Of a DNA stretch of 34,528 bases, positions 24,696 through 32,819 are shown piece by piece (position 1 is the first letter of the stretch; the number at the start of each line of letters is the position of its first letter). Origin of the DNA: an uncultured Ruminococcus sp. GTDB lineage: Bacteria > Bacillota > Clostridia > Oscillospirales > Ruminococcaceae. A model generated the notes under the pieces. That model did no database searches. It had not been told where the DNA came from and saw only the letters and a program-made list of their open reading frames with translations. The stretch is from NCBI GenBank assembly GCA_947566125.1, contig CANOIR010000023.1, positions 1-34,528 of the forward strand. The letters are read 5' to 3'. Both the position numbers and the translations under genes were made by a program.

Positions 24696-26126
24696 TTAAT
24701 AATTTATCACGCAGTGACCATTGCCAGAACCATCTGTATAACTAAGTGATACTGACATATCACCGCTGTTTGAGCTTAACCAGCTTGATACAGAAGACGC
24801 ATCACCAGAACTTGTTTCTAAAAGTGCATATGATACATCAAGTTTAGATGGGTCATATACAAGTTCTCCACCATTCATTGCATTATATGCACTAAGGTCA
24901 AGAACAATATCAGTAGCATCAGAAGCAGCAGCGTTAAGCGCATTTGCAAGCTTTATAAGTGCGTCCGGATTCTTTGCATAAATATCAGGATTCAGATATT
25001 TTTCATCAGCTTGTACGAAATTTGGATATTTTATATCACTGCACAAAACAGCAGAAAATCCACTTGATGAAAGTTCTTTTATAATATTTTGAAGATATGC
25101 TACAGTCAAATCACTATTGGGATCGAGCCATGGCTGACCGCCTTGATCCGGAAAATAGTCATACCACTGGTCGCCTGTAAGCACGCCGTTCTTTTCAACT
25201 CTATAGCCTGCATTCCAATTGCTGTATACAGATGAATAAAGATGATCCTCTAAAAGGCTGCATGAAGCATATGCATAAAGTCCTTCTTCACGTACTATCT
25301 TTGCAATTTCTGAAGCTGTCATACTTCCCTTGCAAACTGCATATGCAGCATCTCCGGCTGCATTTGATGAATAATTCAATTCTCCGCCCTGAAGCTTCAT
25401 AGGGATTACAACAGCACCTGCATTTGGATATTTGGACTTTACATCCTTAAGCATTGCTCTAAGAGAATCAGCATCATTAACAGAGCTTTCAGGAAGTCTT
25501 ACAGAACACTGAACGCTTTTGTAAACCCCAGGAACAGGAGCCGGTGCATCACTATTATTATAGCTTCCGTTGCTGCCAGAACCTGAACCTGAGCCTGAGC
25601 CTGAACCGCCGGAATATGAATTATCAGAGCCTGAACCACCGGAATATGAATCGTCATATCCAGAACCTGAACCCGAACCAGAACCATAACTATCTCCGCC
25701 GGAACTGTAATCATCACCGCTGGAAGGAATACCAAGTCCGTCAATGCCTTCTCCACCGTGAACAACAGGGGTTTCATCGTCTTTATCAGTTATCTTAGTT
25801 GTAGTTTTTGTAGTAACAGCTGTTGTAGTTGTTTTTTTGTCACCATTAAATACTACAATATCAGTAGTTGATTTTGAATCAGTTGTACTGCCGGCTGGTG
25901 AGGTTGTACCATCTACAATAGAATTGTCATTGTTTGAGATCTCACCGTTTACAGAAACAGAATCATCATTGTTTAAAATCGGCTTTGCTATAGAATATCC
26001 AAAACAACAGATAACACCTGCTGCCGCAATAGTTACTATAGTAGGCACAATATTTTTAGTGGAAGAAAATCCCTTTTTACCTCTTTTTTTTGGTTTATAT
26101 GATATAGGTTGCTTTCTATTACTCAT
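24696..26126 (-). CDS. Membrane-anchored putative glycoside hydrolase-like protein (DUF4015-like)
   Basis: 476 residues. A basic N-terminus (KPKKRGKKG) and one membrane segment (~27-48) give an extracellular C-terminus. A Thr-rich stretch with TTTTAVTTKTTTK follows, then a Gly/Ser-rich linker of ~70 residues (about 130-195). The C-terminal ~270 residues resemble the TIM-barrel putative glycosidase DUF4015 (PF13200): DSLRAMLKDVKSKYPNAGAV early, EIAKIVREEGLYAYA, then QPWLDPNSDLTVAYLQNIIKE and a GFSAVLCSDIKYPNF segment, the equivalent of the family's GFDEIQFDYIRFP. The acidic site residues of that motif are only partly kept, so activity is uncertain. It lies 51 nt after rpe, probably cotranscribed, and may act on the cell envelope. 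Confidence 0.75.
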   Translation of the reverse strand: MSNRKQPISYKPKKRGKKGFSSTKNIVPTIVTIAAAGVICCFGYSIAKPILNNDDSVSVNGEISNNDNSIVDGTTSPAGSTTDSKSTTDIVVFNGDKKTTTTAVTTKTTTKITDKDDETPVVHGGEGIDGLGIPSSGDDYSSGGDSYGSGSGSGSGYDDSYSGGSGSDNSYSGGSGSGSGSGSGSNGSYNNSDAPAPVPGVYKSVQCSVRLPESSVNDADSLRAMLKDVKSKYPNAGAVVIPMKLQGGELNYSSNAAGDAAYAVCKGSMTASEIAKIVREEGLYAYASCSLLEDHLYSSVYSNWNAGYRVEKNGVLTGDQWYDYFPDQGGQPWLDPNSDLTVAYLQNIIKELSSSGFSAVLCSDIKYPNFVQADEKYLNPDIYAKNPDALIKLANALNAAASDATDIVLDLSAYNAMNGGELVYDPSKLDVSYALLETSSGDASSVSSWLSSNSGDMSVSLSYTDGSGNGHCVINY

Positions 26127-26177
26127 CTTAAATACTCCATTCTATTTAATATTTTACTCAATTTAAGCCATATAAAT

Positions 26178-26840
26178 TCATTCTGAAACAGCATTTTTAA
26201 GTGTTGTCAATCCATCTGCTATACTTGACTTTTTAAATAAATAACTTCCAACAACAAGCATATCTGCACCTGCTGAAACCGCCAATGCAGCAGTCTTATC
26301 ATTGATCCCTCCATCAACTTGTATATGTACAGGCAGATCCTTTTCATCAATATATTTACGCAATGCCCTGACCTTGGGAAGCATATCTTCCATAAATGAC
26401 TGTCCACCAAATCCGGGTTCAACAGTCATAACAAGCACAACATCCACAAGTTCCATAAAAGGCAAAACTTCTTCATATGATGTTCCAGGTTTTATTACAA
26501 TGCCAACCTTAGCTCCACCTTTTTTTACTGCCGCTATGGTTTCATATGGATCACTGCTGCTTTCAATATGAAATGTAACAAGATCAGCACCCGCTTTTAT
26601 AGTCTGTGGAATATATCTCAAAGGATCTGTTATCATAAGGTGAACATCAAGGAATAAATCAGTACTGTTATTCACGGCTTCCAGTATTGGAAAACCAAAG
26701 GACAAATTTGGCACAAAGACACCATCCATCACGTCAAAATGCAGTATGTCCACTCCACTCGTTTCAAGTTCTTTAGATACCTTCTCAAGATTTCTCATAT
26801 CAGCACTTAAAACTGATGCACAGGTATAAAACTTTTTCAC
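26178..26840 (-). CDS. rpe: Ribulose-phosphate 3-epimerase
   Basis: A longer reading starts at GTG 26855, but that codon overlaps the GGAGGAG ribosome site. GTG 26840, 6 nt after it, gives MKKFYTCASVLSADM and 220 residues, the normal size. Motifs are LHFDVMDGVFVPNLSFG, DVHLMI, VTFHIES, VEPGFGGQSF and VDGGI, with the metal and catalytic His and Asp residues present. It interconverts ribulose-5-phosphate and xylulose-5-phosphate in the pentose phosphate pathway. First gene behind the promoter at 26899-26927. Confidence 0.96.
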   Translation of the reverse strand: MKKFYTCASVLSADMRNLEKVSKELETSGVDILHFDVMDGVFVPNLSFGFPILEAVNNSTDLFLDVHLMITDPLRYIPQTIKAGADLVTFHIESSSDPYETIAAVKKGGAKVGIVIKPGTSYEEVLPFMELVDVVLVMTVEPGFGGQSFMEDMLPKVRALRKYIDEKDLPVHIQVDGGINDKTAALAVSAGADMLVVGSYLFKKSSIADGLTTLKNAVSE

Positions 26841-26898
26841 ATTTATCTCCTCCACTATGCAGCCATAAAAATTGCATTGATTTTATATATACTCTTTT

Positions 26899-26927
26899 AT
26901 TATATAATAATTCTTCCCGTTCGTCAA
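26899..26927 (-). promoter_or_regulatory. Sigma-A-type promoter for rpe and following genes
   Basis: On the minus strand TTGACG (26922-26927), 17-nt spacer, TATAAT (26899-26904). Divergent from the plus-strand promoter at 27006-27034; the -35 boxes are about 80 nt apart. Confidence 0.85.
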
Positions 26928-27005
26928 TAACATTTCCCAAAAAAATAATACTTTTTACTTATAAGCTTTATCATATCAAAGCCAACAACATTTTTGGCGT
27001 TTATA

Positions 27006-27034
27006 TTGACATATTATTGAACAAATGATATAAT
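27006..27034 (+). promoter_or_regulatory. Consensus promoter of the zinc-ribbon/vWA/PP2C/kinase cluster
   Basis: TTGACA (27006-27011), 17-nt spacer, TATAAT (27029-27034): perfect match to the vegetative consensus. The leader to ATG 27245 is about 200 nt and AT-rich. It holds no riboswitch I recognise. A weak CTTTTA/TAAAAG pairing (27189 and 27228 area) could touch the AAAAGGAG ribosome site, but this is speculative. Confidence 0.88.
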
Positions 27035-27244
27035 GGTGTATATAAACGAGGTAATATATAACATTTTTTATTATATATGCTTTAATATTGGATTTATAGG
27101 GAATATCAATATATTTTGTAAGAAATAAAGAAGCTTGATACAAATAATAAAAGATATAAATATTTATAAATACGGCACACAGGAGACGCTTTTAGTGATA
27201 TTGTAGCGGCTAACGATTATTAGAATTAAAAGGAGAGTTTAAAA

Positions 27245-27991
27245 ATGGCATATCCTACTTATGATAATGATGATTTATATGCAAATAAAATATGCCCAAC
27301 ATGTGGTACAAGCAACGATACAGATTCTTTATTCTGCATTGGATGCGGACAAAAATTAAATGGCACTGTTCCGACTCCAGATGTTTTTCCTCCGGTTGGC
27401 GGCGGCATCACTTGTCCTAAGTGCGGTACAGGTAATGATTCTGATTCCATATTCTGCATTGGATGTGGATGTAAATTAAGTAGTGCTGCTTCGACTTCAG
27501 ATGTTTTCCCTACGGTTGGCGACGGCATCACCTGTCCTAATTGCGGTACAGGTAATGATTCTGATTCCATATTCTGCATTGGATGTGGATGTAAATTAAG
27601 TAGTGCTGCTTCGACTTCAGATGTTTTCCCTACGGTTGGTGACGGCATCACCTGTCCTAATTGCGGTGCAGGCAACGATTCAGATTCTTTATTCTGCATT
27701 GAATGCGGAAAAAAGCTAAACGACAATATAAGTAATAATTTTATAAATGACGATCTGGAACGCTGTCCCAATTGCGGAAGCATTATAGATCCATTAACAG
27801 ACATGTGCAGTGTATGCCATTATAATAAAAATGATTTAAAAGAATATGCTAAAGATAATTATCATAAAGCTGATGAAATATCCGGCGGTGTTACAAGCAC
27901 TGTCAAAACAAATACACCAAAAATTGAAATTACAGAGGAGATAAAAGAAGCAAATAGTAATTTCAAGCCTGCATCAAGCTTTGATGATTAA
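27245..27991 (+). CDS. Tandem zinc-ribbon protein, five ribbons
   Basis: 248 residues behind a strong AAAAGGAG site. Four near-identical 40-residue units each carry CPxCG...(D/E)SD.. FCIxCG, the double-CxxC knuckle of a zinc ribbon, joined by an Ala/Ser/Thr and DVFP.VG.GIT linker. A fifth, divergent ribbon (CPNCGSIIDPLTDMCSVC) follows at ~175. The last 60 residues are charged, with EITEEIKEANSNFKPASSF. There is no membrane segment, so it is cytosolic. It is the first gene of a cluster with vWA, PP2C and kinase proteins, and is inferred to be a scaffold or substrate for them. Units 2 and 3 are 118/120 identical in DNA, a recent duplication. Confidence 0.85.
   Translation: MAYPTYDNDDLYANKICPTCGTSNDTDSLFCIGCGQKLNGTVPTPDVFPPVGGGITCPKCGTGNDSDSIFCIGCGCKLSSAASTSDVFPTVGDGITCPNCGTGNDSDSIFCIGCGCKLSSAASTSDVFPTVGDGITCPNCGAGNDSDSLFCIECGKKLNDNISNNFINDDLERCPNCGSIIDPLTDMCSVCHYNKNDLKEYAKDNYHKADEISGGVTSTVKTNTPKIEITEEIKEANSNFKPASSFDD
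27301..27720 (+). repeat. 120-bp in-frame tandem repeat, 3.5 units, encoding zinc ribbons
   Basis: Units start at 27301, 27421, 27541 and 27661. Units 27421-27540 and 27541-27660 differ at only two positions (first base g/t, and base 100 c/t). The first and the last half unit are more diverged. The length is a multiple of three, so changes in copy number keep the frame. Confidence 0.95.
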
Positions 27992-28051
27992 AAGGTTTTT
28001 TTAAAATAGTTTAAAATAATTAAATTAAAATAAACTTTGGAGGTTGTTAAA

Positions 28052-28744
28052 ATGGGAAGCAATTACCGCAGACTTACTTATAATGTTGATATTGTATTCT
28101 GCATAGACTCAACAGGAAGTATGGTTGATTTTATTGATATGGTAAAGAAAAAGGCAATTAGTTTTTACGACGATCTTATAAATGCTATGGAAGCTAAAAA
28201 TAAGCACATAGATAATGTAAGAATAAAAATAGTTTCATATCGTGACTATTTGGCAGATGGTGAAAATGCTATGATGAGTACAGACTTTTTCACACTGCCT
28301 GAACAGTCTTTGGAATTTAGCAATACAGTAAAATCAATAGAAGCTTTTGGCGGCGGTGATGAACCGGAAGATGGTTTGGAAGCTCTTGCATTCTGTATGC
28401 GTTCTAAATGGAATAAAGAAGGCACAAAAAGACGTCAGATAATAGTTGTCTGGTCAGATGCCTCTACTCATCCACTTGGATTTTGTTCTTCATCTGAACA
28501 TTATCCTAAAGATATAATGGCAAAAAACTTTGCAGAACTCAGCGATTGGTGGGGTGACAGACAAAATCAACCTTATATGAACTATTCCGCTAAAAGACTT
28601 ATTCTTTATACACCAAAATCAGAAGGTTGGAAGGATATTATTGAAAATTGGGATAATGTTATACATTACCCTTCAATAGCCGGTGAAGGTATGAAAGAAT
28701 TTGACTATAAAGAGATCCTTAGCGCTATTGCTCAGTCTGTTTAA
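28052..28744 (+). CDS. vWA-domain protein, TerY-like
   Basis: The true start is ATG 28052 with TTTGGAGG upstream; a TTG at 28037 lies inside that site. 230 residues form essentially one von Willebrand A domain. It begins VDIVFCIDSTGSM (12-24), a MIDAS of DxTxS form, followed by a helix with FIDMVKKKAISFYDDL, then KIVSYRDYL, GGGDEPEDGLEAL (third-loop Thr replaced) and IIVVWSDAST. Stand-alone small vWA proteins of this kind beside PP2C and kinase genes are known as TerY in the TerY-P triad. Probably cytosolic, binding a partner through a divalent metal. It is 60 nt after the zinc-ribbon gene and separated from the PP2C gene by two hairpins. Confidence 0.9.
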   Translation: MGSNYRRLTYNVDIVFCIDSTGSMVDFIDMVKKKAISFYDDLINAMEAKNKHIDNVRIKIVSYRDYLADGENAMMSTDFFTLPEQSLEFSNTVKSIEAFGGGDEPEDGLEALAFCMRSKWNKEGTKRRQIIVVWSDASTHPLGFCSSSEHYPKDIMAKNFAELSDWWGDRQNQPYMNYSAKRLILYTPKSEGWKDIIENWDNVIHYPSIAGEGMKEFDYKEILSAIAQSV

Positions 28745-28754
28745 TATAAATTAG

Positions 28755-28794
28755 GTCATTTGTATTTTATAAAAAACTATAAAATGCGAATGAC
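28755..28794. other. AT-rich 17-bp hairpin in the vWA-PP2C gap
   Basis: 28755-28771 pairs with 28778-28794 (GTCATT... to ...AATGAC) with two G·T pairs and a 6-nt loop. It lies 11 nt after the vWA stop and 3 nt before the next hairpin. It may act as an RNA-stability or processing element, since no T-run follows. Confidence 0.65.
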
Positions 28795-28797
28795 TTT

Positions 28798-28830
28798 GAG
28801 CCTGTATACATTATGTGTACAGGCTCTTAT
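28798..28830 (+). terminator. Terminator-like hairpin between vWA and PP2C genes
   Basis: GAGCCTGT (28798-28805) pairs with ACAGGCTC (28819-28826); the stem continues inward and is followed by TTATAT. The weak T-tract suggests partial read-through, which would set kinase/phosphatase genes below the upstream pair. Confidence 0.65.
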
Positions 28831-28864
28831 ATAAATTGTAATTATTATAGGAGATAAAACCATT

Positions 28865-29830
28865 ATGAGCTTACAAGAAAATTTATCTATCATAGATACG
28901 GTTTATGGCGAAGCTGAAGGAAAAAATTTGGGCGAAGACAACTTTACAAGATGCACTATTGATGATGTGCGTTATTTTGGTGTATTTGATGGCTGCGGCG
29001 GTCTTGGTGCAAGAAGATATGAATCGGCATCAAATCATACAGGTGCTTGGGTAGCTTCACGAGTAGCTGCTTGTGCAGTTGATTCTTTTGCAGCAAACGA
29101 AAAATTTACTTTTGAGGAAAATACAGCAGAGCTTTTAGCTGAAAAAATATCAATATTCCTTAAAACCGCAAAAGAAAATTTGAGCAATAATACAGGAGTT
29201 AAGGTTGGCGGAAGTCTTAGCAAAAGTATGCCGACTACAGCGTGTATAGTAGCAGCAAAAATGAATGTTGATAAAAACAGTACGGAAAAATTAAGATGTG
29301 ATTTCTTTTGGTCCGGAGATTCAAGAGCGTATATTCTTGACCAAAACGGTTTGTGCCAGATAACAAAAGATGATATAGATTCAAATGCAGATGATGCCTT
29401 TGAAAATCTGCGTGAAGACGGCAGACTTACTAATGTTGCCAACGCTGATGATAAATTCACTCTGAATAGAGTATCAGCAAACTTAAAAATGCCTAAGATA
29501 ATCATTTGCAGTACAGACGGTGGATTTGGATATTTGAGTTCACCAATGGAATTTGAATATTTACTTCTCAACACAATGCAGGAAGCTGATACACCTGATG
29601 AATGGAATAAAAGCCTCAATAATGTACTGAAAGAAATAGCCGGTGATGACTACACTTTAATTATAGAAATATTTGGATTTAAAGATTTCATTACAATGAA
29701 AAATTACTTCTACAATAGAATTTGCCAACTTAAAAGAGAATATCTTCCTTTAATTGACGATCCAAGTGAAGATGAATTAAAAGAACTCTGGCAAAAATAT
29801 AAAATAGAATATAATAAATATATTAAATAA
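28865..29830 (+). CDS. PP2C-type protein phosphatase
   Basis: 321 residues. PP2C motifs occur in order: GEDNF (23-27), FGVFDGCGG (38-46, Asp42 as metal ligand), a stretch with TTACIVAAKM, FFWSGDSRAYIL (from ~143), ICSTDGGFGYL (from ~214), and AGDDYTLIIE at ~259-268. The Asp/Gly pairs that bind the two metals are present, so activity is expected. The last ~50 residues (YFYNRICQLKREYLPLID...) are a charged helical extension beyond the usual PP2C fold. No membrane segment. 31 nt before the kinase gene, a normal phosphatase/kinase pairing. Confidence 0.93.
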   Translation: MSLQENLSIIDTVYGEAEGKNLGEDNFTRCTIDDVRYFGVFDGCGGLGARRYESASNHTGAWVASRVAACAVDSFAANEKFTFEENTAELLAEKISIFLKTAKENLSNNTGVKVGGSLSKSMPTTACIVAAKMNVDKNSTEKLRCDFFWSGDSRAYILDQNGLCQITKDDIDSNADDAFENLREDGRLTNVANADDKFTLNRVSANLKMPKIIICSTDGGFGYLSSPMEFEYLLLNTMQEADTPDEWNKSLNNVLKEIAGDDYTLIIEIFGFKDFITMKNYFYNRICQLKREYLPLIDDPSEDELKELWQKYKIEYNKYIK

Positions 29831-29861
29831 AATTATATTATAATTAAGAGGTATAGAGATT

Positions 29862-30917
29862 ATGGCAGTTGAAATAAAAATGAAATCAAAAGCCACTTCA
29901 GACCCAGATTTAGAATTTAAACCGTACACAATAAATGGTTACTTTGTAAGTAAGCCATTTACATCAAATGACAGTGGCTTTTCAAAATGGGGTTTTTGTA
30001 CGAAATTTGGCAAAGAATTATTTATAAAGGAATTTCTTTCTCCAAAATATCCTGCGGATGATGTTGAAATATCAGAAACAAGACGCAAGAATCAAATAAA
30101 AGAATGCGAAGAATGGTTCGAACAGCATTCTAAAGTTTACAAAACAATAATGCACTGCAATGGCGGAAATATGATCGTACCCATTGACTTTTTCAAATAC
30201 AAAAATAATTTTTATCTTGTGACGGAAAAAGTAGAGGCAAACGATGTAGGCTTTGATGAGATCAATAAAAAAAGTCTGAGTCAAAAACACATTCTTATGA
30301 TGGTGCTTGCAAACGAATTTTCAAGGCTGGAAGCAGCTGGTGTTGTACACTCGGATATTAAGCCAAACAATATGATACTTAAGACTACTATAGATGACTT
30401 CTTTACAGTTAAAATAATTGACTTTGACTGTAGCTTCTTGGAAGATAATGTTCCCTATAGCGATGATATTCACGGCGACCTTGTATATTTTTCTCCGGAA
30501 ACTATACTCTACATAGATTCAGAAGGCGAAGAAGGTGTGATCACTACAAAAGCAGATGTATTCTCAATAGGAATTATTTTTCATGAACTGCTCTGCGGTT
30601 CATTGCCTAAAGTTGACAGTGACGATGAATATTCATATATAGGAGAAGCTGTACTAAACGGAGAAAAGCTTATATTAAATAACCAGATTTCAGAGGAATA
30701 CAGAAAGCTTATTGAAAAGATGCTTGTTGAAGATCCGGAAGAACGTATTACAATGAAAGAAGTTTTCAATTCTTTGTACGATATGGTTAATATAAACAAA
30801 AAGAATGATGATAAACATAAAACAGAAAAAACTGATTTTATCAAGTCTGAATCTTATAAACTTGAATCCGATAAATCCAACAACACTTCACCGTGGAAAA
30901 AAGCTACATTTGATTGA
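29862..30917 (+). CDS. Ser/Thr protein kinase, unusual DFD-type (TerK-like)
   Basis: 351 residues. The kinase fold covers ~25-300: ATP-binding Lys56 in LFIKEF, hinge near LVTEKVEAND, catalytic loop HSDIKPNN (163-170; Asp165, Asn170), then IIDFDCSF (185-192), where DFD stands in place of DFG. GDLVYFSPE (205-213) replaces the APE motif and KADVFSIGIIFHELLCG follows. The catalytic-loop Arg is Ser, so it is not an RD kinase. The glycine-rich loop is weak (GFSKWGFCTKFG). The C-terminal ~50 residues are Lys/Asp/Ser-rich and disordered. No transmembrane segment or extracellular sensor such as PASTA, unlike housekeeping PrkC. It is likely opposed by the adjacent PP2C. Its stop overlaps the ribosome site of the next gene. 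Confidence 0.92.
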   Translation: MAVEIKMKSKATSDPDLEFKPYTINGYFVSKPFTSNDSGFSKWGFCTKFGKELFIKEFLSPKYPADDVEISETRRKNQIKECEEWFEQHSKVYKTIMHCNGGNMIVPIDFFKYKNNFYLVTEKVEANDVGFDEINKKSLSQKHILMMVLANEFSRLEAAGVVHSDIKPNNMILKTTIDDFFTVKIIDFDCSFLEDNVPYSDDIHGDLVYFSPETILYIDSEGEEGVITTKADVFSIGIIFHELLCGSLPKVDSDDEYSYIGEAVLNGEKLILNNQISEEYRKLIEKMLVEDPEERITMKEVFNSLYDMVNINKKNDDKHKTEKTDFIKSESYKLESDKSNNTSPWKKATFD

Positions 30918-30928
30918 GGAGAGTAGAT

Positions 30929-31261
30929 ATGTGGAAATGTATTAAATGCGAAACAAATAATAATGATGATTGCGAGTTCTGCATGATATGTAATTATGAA
31001 AAGAAAATAGAACCTAAAATAAAACCCAGTTTTATTCCTGCTCCTGCTCCAACTCCTACCCAAATTTTTAATAATATTACCATTAAAACTCCTATCGAAA
31101 CTTCAGATTCCGTTTCTAAACTTGATGAACTAGAACCTATATTAGAACCTATACATGATGAAAAAGCACCAAAATCACTTAAGATTATACTTTTGACAAT
31201 ATCCATACTGCTTATAATCATGATAATAGCAGTGGTTTTGGGAATTATTATTCTCATCTGA
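30929..31261 (+). CDS. RanBP2-type zinc-finger protein with C-terminal membrane anchor
   Basis: 110 residues from ATG 30929 (GAGGAGA site ending 7 nt upstream, overlapping the kinase stop). The N-terminus WKCIKCETNNNDDCEFCMIC fits W-x-C-x2-C-x3-N-x6-C-x2-C exactly, the RanBP2-type zinc-finger pattern. A Pro-rich spacer (PAPAPTPT) and an acidic stretch follow. The last ~25 residues are a single hydrophobic segment ending at the C-terminus, so the protein is tail-anchored with its finger in the cytosol. It may recruit the kinase/phosphatase to the membrane (inference from order). Confidence 0.85.
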   Translation: MWKCIKCETNNNDDCEFCMICNYEKKIEPKIKPSFIPAPAPTPTQIFNNITIKTPIETSDSVSKLDELEPILEPIHDEKAPKSLKIILLTISILLIIMIIAVVLGIIILI

Positions 31262-31293
31262 TAAGTAAACTTAATATAAAGGAGAATGTTATT

Positions 31294-32814
31294 GTGTTTT
31301 GTAAATATTGTGGTCATGAGTCAAATAATGCAAAAATGCAATGTGGCAATTGCAAAAAAAATGGCTTTGACTTTAATCAAAATGGCTATGGCAGTGCAAA
31401 AGAACTACTAGATGTTTTTACATTTTTAGAAGTAGAAAAAGATGCTCTTGAAAATGCCATAACTACTGAAATAATAAACGACAATTCATATAGAAGACAA
31501 AATAATTTCAATGATACACCTGTACAAAAAGAAAAACAGATAGAACAAACGATACAACAGCCATCTGTTCAAAATGAACAATCACTTTACCAGCCGGAAC
31601 AAACACAAAATAATTCAAATATAATGCAAAATCAATACATATCTACACCACCGAAACAAAAGTCAGAATTACAGAAATCAAAATCAAAACTTTTCTTTAT
31701 ACCGTTGGCTTTAATTGCATTGGCAGCAATAATAACTATTGGATTTGCAGCATCAAAATTATTCGCAAGCAAAGACGAAAATTCAGAATCTGCTACAGAA
31801 ACTACAAGTCCTGCAACAGAAACATCATCAAGTGAATCTGATCTGGTTACAGAAGCTGTTTCTGAATTTGCTCCTGAAACTACAATGACAACTACCACAA
31901 CGATCGCAAGCGGAGAAAATGCATATGACTTTATAGATATGCATCAAGGTGAAGATATGCGTCTTGCACCATGGCTTTCTGAAAATTCTGCAATCAATAA
32001 TTATGAAATCAATAGTCAAAATTGTGGTGAAGTTCTGGAAGCAGACATAGATAATTGGCTTGATAATGGCGATTCATATAAGCTTACAAGTGAGAAAAAA
32101 GTATTTGATAACAATAAAAATTTAATATATAATAATATTCAAATATCAGGTGTAGGAATTGAGCTTAATAGTAAATATAATGAATATTACAACACTGTAT
32201 GGTCAAATATAAATTATAATAAAAACTACGGCTGGCTGCTTTATGATACAGAATCTTGCGGCAGTATAGAAGGTGATATAAATGATGGCGATACACTCGA
32301 ACTTGTTATTGATAGTGCAAAATATAATATAGAATATCATAAAAACAACAACACTGTGGGAAAACAATTTGATATTATATATTTAAATTCAGGCGAATTA
32401 GAAGGATATTTATATATACGCAATGTACAACAGGGTAATGACTACAGCGGATATTATGTTATTGTTCATTATAACAACAATAATACTAATGATCTGTTTT
32501 ATATGGATGAAAACAACAATCTTTATTCTATTAAATACTTATTGACCGACAAACTAGATGAATTTAAAATAATCAGCACAAATGAAGAAAATGAAGAATC
32601 TTTGCACACTGAGCAACCTACATCTAATTATTATAATGATTATAATTATAATAATAATTCCAATGGCATCCAATATACTAAGCCAAAGCCAGTTGCAACT
32701 TCTACTCCTTCACTTGTATCTATGCCACAAACTGAACCGCCGGTTTTTGATCCTTCCTTTGATTCAGATAATAACATTATTGAAAATAATGACGATAATA
32801 TTACGGGAGATTGA
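31294..32814 (+). CDS. Zinc-ribbon, single-pass membrane protein with unknown extracellular domain
   Basis: 506 residues from GTG 31294 with AAAGGAG 8 nt upstream. The N-terminal zinc ribbon (FCKYCGHESNNAKMQCGNC) is followed by a Gln/Asn-rich cytosolic stretch, a membrane segment (~138-158), and a Thr/Ser/Glu-rich extracellular linker (TTTTTIASGEN). A domain of ~215 residues (about 205-430) follows, opening FIDMHQGEDMRLAPWL; I do not recognise it. The tail (~430-506) is Asn/Tyr then Pro/Thr-rich. The architecture ribbon-TM-linker-ectodomain suggests a sensor or surface protein linked to the cytosolic kinase system by its ribbon. The next gene starts 5 nt after its stop. Confidence 0.85.
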   Translation: MFCKYCGHESNNAKMQCGNCKKNGFDFNQNGYGSAKELLDVFTFLEVEKDALENAITTEIINDNSYRRQNNFNDTPVQKEKQIEQTIQQPSVQNEQSLYQPEQTQNNSNIMQNQYISTPPKQKSELQKSKSKLFFIPLALIALAAIITIGFAASKLFASKDENSESATETTSPATETSSSESDLVTEAVSEFAPETTMTTTTTIASGENAYDFIDMHQGEDMRLAPWLSENSAINNYEINSQNCGEVLEADIDNWLDNGDSYKLTSEKKVFDNNKNLIYNNIQISGVGIELNSKYNEYYNTVWSNINYNKNYGWLLYDTESCGSIEGDINDGDTLELVIDSAKYNIEYHKNNNTVGKQFDIIYLNSGELEGYLYIRNVQQGNDYSGYYVIVHYNNNNTNDLFYMDENNNLYSIKYLLTDKLDEFKIISTNEENEESLHTEQPTSNYYNDYNYNNNSNGIQYTKPKPVATSTPSLVSMPQTEPPVFDPSFDSDNNIIENNDDNITGD

Positions 32815-32819
32815 TAATT

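Noticed and set aside
25499..25798. Overlapping frames on both strands in the Gly/Ser linker of the GH-like protein
   Set aside because: They arise from low-complexity GGN/TCN codon repeats in the real minus-strand gene.
27041..27244. Riboswitch in the long leader of the zinc-ribbon cluster
   Set aside because: No conserved riboswitch core recognised; only weak AT-rich pairings.
27301..27720. CRISPR-like or satellite repeat
   Set aside because: Units are contiguous, 120 bp, in frame and encode zinc ribbons; there are no spacers.
27259..27804. 181-codon open frame on the minus strand opposite the tandem zinc-ribbon gene
   Set aside because: It is a mirror of the 120-bp coding repeat, has no ribosome site, and its product shows no recognisable domain, while the plus frame has regular CxxC pairs.
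29035..29619. 194-codon minus-strand open frame within the PP2C gene
   Set aside because: No start signal; the plus frame carries all PP2C motifs in order.
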